10,562 nucleotides of DNA from contig CALZKX010000370.1 of assembly GCA_945788155.1 (NCBI GenBank), positions 1 through 10,562 on the forward strand, read 5' to 3'. This stretch comes from an uncultured Flavobacteriaceae bacterium (lineage in GTDB: Bacteria > Bacteroidota > Bacteroidia > Flavobacteriales > Flavobacteriaceae). Below are positions 6,777-10,562 of this stretch, piece by piece (the stretch's first letter is position 1; each line of letters opens with the position of its first letter). The notes under the pieces are model-generated. The model was not told the DNA's origin, ran no database searches, and was given only the letters and a program-made list of their open reading frames with translations. The translations under genes and the position numbers were made by a program.

Positions 6777-7424
6777 TTATTCTTGCGTTGCTTCAGCTGC
6801 TGGAGTTTCTGCTCCTGCTGCTTCTGCTCCTTCAGCACCTTCTTCTAGTTCTTCTTCCTCTTCTTCATCAACAATAGCAGTTCTAGCTGTTTTAATTTGA
6901 CAAACTACTGTATTATCTGTATGTAAGAATCTGTATTTTTTCTGGTCTAAATCACCAACGTAAAATTTACTACCAATTTTCATTGGCGTAATATCTATTT
7001 CTATAAAATCTGGTAAGTTGGTTGGGAGTGCTTTAACACGAAGTTTTCTATTGTTTCTTCTTAATACACCACCATTTTTAACACCTTTTGAGTTACCCAC
7101 TAAACGTACAGGAATGTCCATTGCTATTTCTTTATCTTGAAATAATTGATAGAAGTCCACATGCAAAATCCTGTCTGTAACTGGGTGAAATTGTATGTCT
7201 TGGAGCACTGCATCCATAGAGTCTCCATTATCTAGGGCAATCACAACTGTATGCGCATTAGGCGTGTATACCAGTTTAGAGAATGCCAGTTCAGCTGCTG
7301 AGAAATGTACTGGTTTGTCTCCTCCGTATAATACGCAAGGAACCTCTCCAGCATTACGTAAGGCCTTTGTTGCTTTTTTGCCTACGCTTTCTCTTTTCGA
7401 TCCATTGATTGTAATTGATTTCAT
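6777..7424 (-). CDS. rplY: Large-subunit ribosomal protein bL25 (Ctc family)
   Basis: It binds 5S rRNA on the large ribosomal subunit; long forms like this one are also called general stress protein Ctc. The N-terminal 5S-binding domain runs from about residue 1 to 92, with SKRESVGKKATKALRNAGEV, PCVLYGG and the closing QFHPVTDRILHVDFYQL segment. The C-terminal TL5/Ctc beta domain follows, from IPVRLVGNSKGVKNGGVL to about residue 184. The last 31 residues are a low-complexity acidic and Ala-rich tail (DEEEEEELEEGAEGAEAAGA...), common in Bacteroidota versions and probably disordered. ATG at 7424 gives the expected MKSITINGSKRE start. It lies 89 bases after prs and ends at the terminator at 6716-6753. 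The prs-ctc-pth order is also known from Bacillus. Confidence 0.97.
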   Translation of the reverse strand: MKSITINGSKRESVGKKATKALRNAGEVPCVLYGGDKPVHFSAAELAFSKLVYTPNAHTVVIALDNGDSMDAVLQDIQFHPVTDRILHVDFYQLFQDKEIAMDIPVRLVGNSKGVKNGGVLRRNNRKLRVKALPTNLPDFIEIDITPMKIGSKFYVGDLDQKKYRFLHTDNTVVCQIKTARTAIVDEEEEEELEEGAEGAEAAGAETPAAEATQE

Positions 7425-7483
7425 TTGTTAATTTTAATTGTTACTAATTTGTTGTTTATATTAATTTTTTTGTTTCAAATAGG

Positions 7484-7502
7484 CCTCTCCCTTTTGGGAA
7501 GG
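7484..7502. repeat. GC-rich hairpin after prs, possible dispersed repeat
   Basis: CCTCTCCC, a TTTT loop and GGGAAGG form an imperfect stem (three G-C pairs, an A-U, a G-U, then two G-C after a bulge), followed by GTTGGGATG up to the prs stop. It is much richer in G+C than its surroundings. It resembles CCTCTCCC/GGGAAGGTTGGG-type intergenic elements I associate with flavobacterial genomes, but one copy in one window cannot show repetition. No T-run follows directly, so termination is doubtful; it may instead stabilise the prs 3' end. Confidence 0.4.
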
Positions 7503-7513
7503 TTGGGATGTGC

Positions 7514-8455
7514 TTACATTATAAATTTTGAGCTGATGGATTTGTTGTGATGTACTTTATGCATCACATCGGCAAATAAATTGGCACAACTCAATACTTT
7601 TATCTTACTGCTTTGTTGTGATACCGGAATAGAATCGGTCACGATTAATTCTTCTAATTTTGAATTTTCTATGCGCTCATATGCATTTCCAGACAAAATT
7701 GGGTGTGTACAAATTGCCCGTACGCTTAATGCTCCTCGTTCCATCATCAAATCGGCTGCTTTTGTAAGTGTTCCTGCGGTATCTACCATATCATCTGCAA
7801 GTACCACATTTTTACCCTCTACATTACCAATTAACTCCATATGTGAAATTACATTGGCTTTAGCACGTTGCTTATAACAGATTACCACTTCACTTTCTAA
7901 AGCTTTGGAATACGCATAAGCTCTTTTGGAGCCTCCCATATCTGGTGAGGCAATAGTTAAATTATCGAGGTTCAAACTTTTTAAATAAGGTAAAAAGATA
8001 GTCGATGCAAATAAATGATCCACAGGTCTTTCAAAAAACCCTTGAATTTGGTCTGCATGCAAATCCATTGTAATAATTCTAGTTGCTCCTGCAGTTTCCA
8101 ACATTTTAGCTACCAACTTAGCTGCAATTGGCACTCTTGGTTTGTCTTTTCTATCTTGTCTCGCCCATCCATAATATGGTATAACTGCCGTAATATGTCT
8201 TGCTGAAGCTCGTTTAGCAGCATCTAACATTAACAAAAGCTCCATTAAATTCTCAGACCCAGGATTTGTTGATCCAATAAGAAATACTCTTGCACCTCTT
8301 ACCGATTCTTCAAAAGAAGGTTGAAATTCACCATCACTATAAGTAGAAGTAATAACATTACCCAATTCTTCGCCATAAGCTTCAGCAATTTTTTTTGCTA
8401 GCTCGGTACTTTGAGTACAAGCAAATATTTTGGCTTTTGTTTTTATTTTTGTCAT
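7514..8455 (-). CDS. prs: Ribose-phosphate pyrophosphokinase (PRPP synthetase)
   Basis: It transfers pyrophosphate from ATP to ribose 5-phosphate, making PRPP for purine, pyrimidine, histidine, tryptophan and NAD synthesis. Its 313 residues match class I enzymes. Visible motifs are the ATP-binding segment YYGWARQDRKDKPR (94-107), the metal-binding DLHADQIQGFF (131-141), the catalytic flexible loop with KQRAKANV (195-202), and the PRPP-binding signature VVLADDMVDTAGT (217-229). The C-terminus SPHP-like region (THPILSGNAYERI) is normal. ATG at 8455 lies about 47 bases downstream of the predicted transcript start of a consensus promoter. It heads a unit with rplY. Identification is firm. Confidence 0.98.
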   Translation of the reverse strand: MTKIKTKAKIFACTQSTELAKKIAEAYGEELGNVITSTYSDGEFQPSFEESVRGARVFLIGSTNPGSENLMELLLMLDAAKRASARHITAVIPYYGWARQDRKDKPRVPIAAKLVAKMLETAGATRIITMDLHADQIQGFFERPVDHLFASTIFLPYLKSLNLDNLTIASPDMGGSKRAYAYSKALESEVVICYKQRAKANVISHMELIGNVEGKNVVLADDMVDTAGTLTKAADLMMERGALSVRAICTHPILSGNAYERIENSKLEELIVTDSIPVSQQSSKIKVLSCANLFADVMHKVHHNKSISSKFIM

Positions 8456-8507
8456 AATTAACTATTTGTTAATGAGCGCAAAAAGGTTACTTATTTTTAA
8501 TGAGGTG

Positions 8508-8535
8508 CAAATTTAGGGATTTATTTGAATTCCAA
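8508..8535 (-). promoter_or_regulatory. Consensus promoter for prs
   Basis: On the minus strand TTG (8535-8533), a 17-base spacer and TAAATTTG (8515-8508) match the Bacteroidota sigma factor consensus exactly. The start of transcription would be near 8502, giving a leader of about 47 bases before prs. Confidence 0.85.
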
Positions 8536-8561
8536 AAGGATAAAAGCCACTATTTTAATAG

Positions 8562-8589
8562 TTGGGAGTTAAAATATTTTATATTTTTG
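8562..8589 (+). promoter_or_regulatory. Consensus promoter for the tRNA-Leu unit
   Basis: TTG (8562-8564), a 17-base spacer and TATTTTTG (8582-8589) fit TTG-N17-TAnnTTTG. Transcription should begin near 8596, only a few bases before the tRNA-like fragment at 8601, so the primary transcript would carry that fragment ahead of the intact tRNA. It diverges from the prs promoter, with 26 bases between the two. Confidence 0.8.
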
Positions 8590-8600
8590 CTGTCTGTTTT

Positions 8601-8640
8601 GCTCAAGTGGCGATCCCGATAGCTATCGGGAGGTAGACAC
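8601..8640 (+). pseudogene. tRNA-Leu 5'-end copy with D-loop replaced by a palindrome
   Basis: The first 12 bases, GCTCAAGTGGCG, are identical to the 5' end of the intact tRNA-Leu that begins 45 bases later. The D-arm continuation GGTAGACAC matches its GGTAGACGC with one change. In the intact gene these two blocks are separated by GAATT; here they are separated by 19 bases made of A plus the palindrome TCCCGATAGCTATCGGGA. No anticodon arm, T-arm or 3' acceptor strand follows, so this cannot be a working tRNA. It lies between the promoter and the intact gene, so it should be in the precursor transcript and removed by RNase P processing. Its origin by duplication and insertion is an inference. 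Confidence 0.8.
8614..8631. repeat. Perfect 18-base palindrome TCCCGATAGCTATCGGGA
   Basis: The sequence is exactly self-complementary over 18 bases and GC-richer than the region. It sits in the D-loop position of the truncated tRNA-Leu copy. From memory, CCCGATAGCTATCGGG-type palindromes recur between genes in Bacteroidota genomes, which would make it a REP-like dispersed element; only one copy is in this window, so that is unverified here. As DNA it could form a cruciform; as RNA it would form a short hairpin. Confidence 0.85.
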
Positions 8641-8645
8641 TAAAT

Positions 8646-8727
8646 GCTCAAGTGGCGGAATTGGTAGACGCGCTGGATTCAAAATCCAGTTTCTTCGGAA
8701 GTGTGGGTTCGATTCCCACCTTGAGTA
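8646..8727 (+). tRNA. tRNA-Leu (anticodon CAA)
   Basis: An 82-base cloverleaf is complete. The acceptor stem is GCTCAAG with CTTGAGT (a G-U at the end) and discriminator A at 8727. The D-arm contains GGTAGAC. The anticodon stem CTGGA/TCCAG encloses loop TTCAAAA with anticodon CAA at 8680-8682, reading UUG. A long variable arm TTC-TTCG-GAA is typical of class II tRNAs such as Leu. The T-arm is GTGGG TTCGATT CCCAC. CCA is not encoded. It has its own promoter at 8562-8589 and terminator at 8732-8769, and is the only plus-strand gene here. Confidence 0.97.
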
Positions 8728-8731
8728 CATC

Positions 8732-8769
8732 ATGGGACAAATCAAATTTATTTGGCTTGTCCCATTTTT
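8732..8769 (+). terminator. Intrinsic terminator of the tRNA-Leu
   Basis: ATGGGACAA (8732-8740) pairs with TTGTCCCAT (8757-8765). Inside it CAAAT and ATTTG pair again across a two-base internal loop, and TTTT follows. It starts 4 bases after the tRNA discriminator base. The minus strand has no T-run after the stem, so it is unlikely to serve trxB from the other side. Confidence 0.9.
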
Positions 8770-8813
8770 ATTCTTAACAAAAACAGTCTTAAAACTTTTA
8801 CAGTAATACCTTT

Positions 8814-9761
8814 TTATTCTTTAGCAGCCAAATAACGTTCGGCATCTAAAGCAGCCATACATCCTGTTCCGGCAGCTGTAACTGCTTGTCTATACACGTG
8901 GTCTGCAGCGTCACCACTCACAAATACACCTTCTGTGTTTGTCTTGGAAGTTCCAGGTTTGTTTATAATATAACCTGTTTCATCCAACTCTAAATAATTT
9001 TTAAAAATATCGGTATTTGGCTTATGACCAATTGCTACAAAAAACCCAGTTGCTGGAATGTCGTGCTTTTCATTTGTTTTATTGTTAAAAACCCTCACTC
9101 CAGTAACTACTTGACCATCGCCTAAAACCTCTTCGGTTTCAGTGTTGTAAAGAATTTCTATGTTCTTAGTGTTTTTTACTCTTGCAGCCATTATTTTTGA
9201 TGCTCTAAATTCATCTCTCCTAACTAACATGGTCACTTTTGTACAAAGTTTTGACAAATAATGCGCTTCTTCACAAGCCGAATCTCCAGCTCCTACAATA
9301 ACCACTTCTTGATTACGATAGAAAAATCCATCACAAACTGCACAAGCAGACACACCTCCACCAAGTTTTAGATATTTTTGTTCCGATTCTAGACCAAGAT
9401 ATTTTGCAGATGCTCCTGTAGAGATAATTACGGTGTCACAATGAATTTCTTTAGTATCATTTACCCAAACTTTATGAATATCTCCTGAAAAATCTACTTT
9501 AGTTACCCATCCATCCCTTACATCGGTATCAAACCTTTCAGCCTGTTGCTGTAATTGCATCATCATTTCTGGCCCTGTTACACCATCTGGATAGCCTGGG
9601 AAGTTTTCAACTTCGTTTGTTGTTGTTAATTGCCCACCTGGTTGTGATCCTTGATATAGCACTGGATTCATATTTGCTCTAGCTGCATAAATAGCTGCTG
9701 TATAACCTGCAGGTCCTGAACCTATAATTAAGCATTTTACTTTTTCTATCGTCTCTGACAT
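8814..9761 (-). CDS. trxB: Thioredoxin-disulfide reductase
   Basis: This flavoenzyme passes electrons from NADPH through FAD and a redox-active disulfide to thioredoxin in the cytoplasm. Its 315 residues match the bacterial low-molecular-weight type. The FAD-binding GSGPAG is at 14-19, followed by PGGQLTTTNEVENFPG (41-56). The active-site CAVC is at 140-143 in the standard ACAVCDG setting, the NADPH Rossmann loop is GAGDSA at 157-162, and RRDEFRAS at 181-188 binds the NADPH phosphate. The FAD-binding end VFVSGDAAD...RQAVTAAGTGCMAA is intact. The start at 9761 lies 13 bases after the upstream aminotransferase stop, so the two are probably one operon. No clear terminator is visible after its stop. 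Identification is firm. Confidence 0.98.
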   Translation of the reverse strand: MSETIEKVKCLIIGSGPAGYTAAIYAARANMNPVLYQGSQPGGQLTTTNEVENFPGYPDGVTGPEMMMQLQQQAERFDTDVRDGWVTKVDFSGDIHKVWVNDTKEIHCDTVIISTGASAKYLGLESEQKYLKLGGGVSACAVCDGFFYRNQEVVIVGAGDSACEEAHYLSKLCTKVTMLVRRDEFRASKIMAARVKNTKNIEILYNTETEEVLGDGQVVTGVRVFNNKTNEKHDIPATGFFVAIGHKPNTDIFKNYLELDETGYIINKPGTSKTNTEGVFVSGDAADHVYRQAVTAAGTGCMAALDAERYLAAKE

Positions 9762-9774
9762 TTATTAATCAATT

Positions 9775-10562
9775 TTAAACATTAAACCAATTACTGGTTA
9801 TTTCTTTTTCTATTTCTAAATTTTGGTTGTGTTCGAATTCGTTTTTAATCGCATTATATTTGTAATCCTTACCCCAAACCTCGAAATTTTCGGCAACTTC
9901 TTTAATGGCATCACAAATAAAATGAATCTCTTGATTGGTCATAGTTGGATGAATTGACATACGCACCCAACCTGGTCTTTCAATTAAACAGCCTTCTAAA
10001 ATTTTAAGTTCTATGGCTTTTGACGTTGGTAAATCCACATTTAACAGAAAATGTCCGTAGGTTCCAGCACAAGAACAGCCTCCTCGAGTTTGAATGCCAT
10101 AACGATCATTTAAAAGCTTTACTACTAAATTGTAATGAGCATCAACGATATAAAATGAGTACACGCCTAAACGATCTTTATGGTTTGCCGCTAACATTTG
10201 AAGATTACCAATTTTAGAAAGTTCTTCGAAGATAATGTCGTTAATTTCGTGTTCACGTTTTAAAATATTTTGAACACCCATTTGTTCTTTAAGCCTAATA
10301 GACAAGGCTACTTTAATGGCTTGTAAGAAGCCTGGAGTACCTCCATCTTCTCTAGATTCGATATCATCAATATAATCGTGATCTCCCCAAGGATTGGTAT
10401 AAGAAACTGTGCCACCTCCTGGATTATCGGGTACTAAATTTTTATATAATTTTTTATTGAATATTAATACGCCTGATGCTCCTGGCCCTCCTAAAAACTT
10501 ATGTGGTGAAAACATCACAGCATCTAAATAGGCTTCTTCATCTTCTGGATGCATATCTATAG
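9775..10562 (-). CDS. Class V PLP-dependent aminotransferase / cysteine-desulfurase-like, N-terminus cut by window edge
   Basis: The frame stays open to the right edge (codons for Ile-Asp precede the first visible ATG at 10554), so this is the C-terminal 262 codons of a longer protein. The PLP lysine is in DAVMFSPHKFLGGPGASGVL. A Gly-rich substrate segment, PDNPGGGTVSYTNPWGDHDY, and REDGGTPGFLQAIKVALS follow, typical of fold-type I class V enzymes related to NifS/SufS. The loop RGGCSCAGTYGH (157-168 from the visible ATG) holds two cysteines near where desulfurases keep their catalytic Cys, but the surrounding sequence is not that of IscS or SufS. Cysteine or selenocysteine lyase activity is therefore possible but unproven. 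It probably shares an operon with trxB, 13 bases downstream. Confidence 0.85.
   Translation of the reverse strand, partial: IDMHPEDEEAYLDAVMFSPHKFLGGPGASGVLIFNKKLYKNLVPDNPGGGTVSYTNPWGDHDYIDDIESREDGGTPGFLQAIKVALSIRLKEQMGVQNILKREHEINDIIFEELSKIGNLQMLAANHKDRLGVYSFYIVDAHYNLVVKLLNDRYGIQTRGGCSCAGTYGHFLLNVDLPTSKAIELKILEGCLIERPGWVRMSIHPTMTNQEIHFICDAIKEVAENFEVWGKDYKYNAIKNEFEHNQNLEIEKEITSNWFNV

Noticed and set aside
8601..8727. Two tandem functional tRNA genes
   Set aside because: The upstream copy lacks the anticodon arm, T-arm and 3' acceptor strand, so only one tRNA is functional.
8732..8769. Bidirectional terminator also serving trxB
   Set aside because: On the minus strand the stem is followed by GATG rather than T residues.
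1..10562. CRISPR array, insertion sequence, prophage or toxin-antitoxin genes
   Set aside because: No regularly spaced repeats, transposase, integrase, phage or toxin-like products are present; the genes are mainly core functions.

Overview
The window reads as a chromosomal segment from a member of the Bacteroidota, most likely Flavobacteriaceae. The evidence is a low G+C content, promoters of the TTG-N17/18-TAnnTTTG type, no encoded CCA on the tRNA, and a secreted protein with a C-terminal type IX secretion (Por) sorting domain. Every protein gene is on the minus strand; a single tRNA-Leu lies on the plus strand.

In the direction of minus-strand transcription (right to left) the layout is as follows. 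First comes a class-V aminotransferase cut by the right edge, 13 bases ahead of trxB (thioredoxin reductase). Then there is an intergenic hub with a plus-strand tRNA-Leu(CAA), its terminator, and two divergent consensus promoters. Next is prs (PRPP synthetase), rplY (bL25/Ctc), a strong terminator and pth (peptidyl-tRNA hydrolase); prs-ctc-pth is a gene order also known from Bacillus. A secreted M43 (pappalysin-like) metalloprotease gene follows, then ribF (riboflavin kinase/FAD synthetase, apparently with a TTG start) and serS with its own promoter and terminator. A 418-base gap follows, ending in a UUCG-loop terminator. Last is a secreted TPR protein cut by the left edge.

Most of the content is core metabolism and translation: PRPP and flavin cofactors, seryl-tRNA charging, recycling of peptidyl-tRNA, a ribosomal protein and thiol redox. 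The M43 protease is the one clearly accessory gene. I see no phage, insertion sequence, CRISPR array or defence genes, and no convincing new multigene system.

The most unusual structure is just upstream of the tRNA-Leu. It is a second copy of the tRNA 5' end (acceptor strand plus D-arm) whose D-loop is replaced by a perfect 18-base palindrome, placed between the consensus promoter and the intact tRNA. The second item to look at is the gap between serS and the TPR gene. It is bracketed by two minus-strand terminators, so it may encode a short transcript, possibly with a 23-residue hydrophobic peptide.
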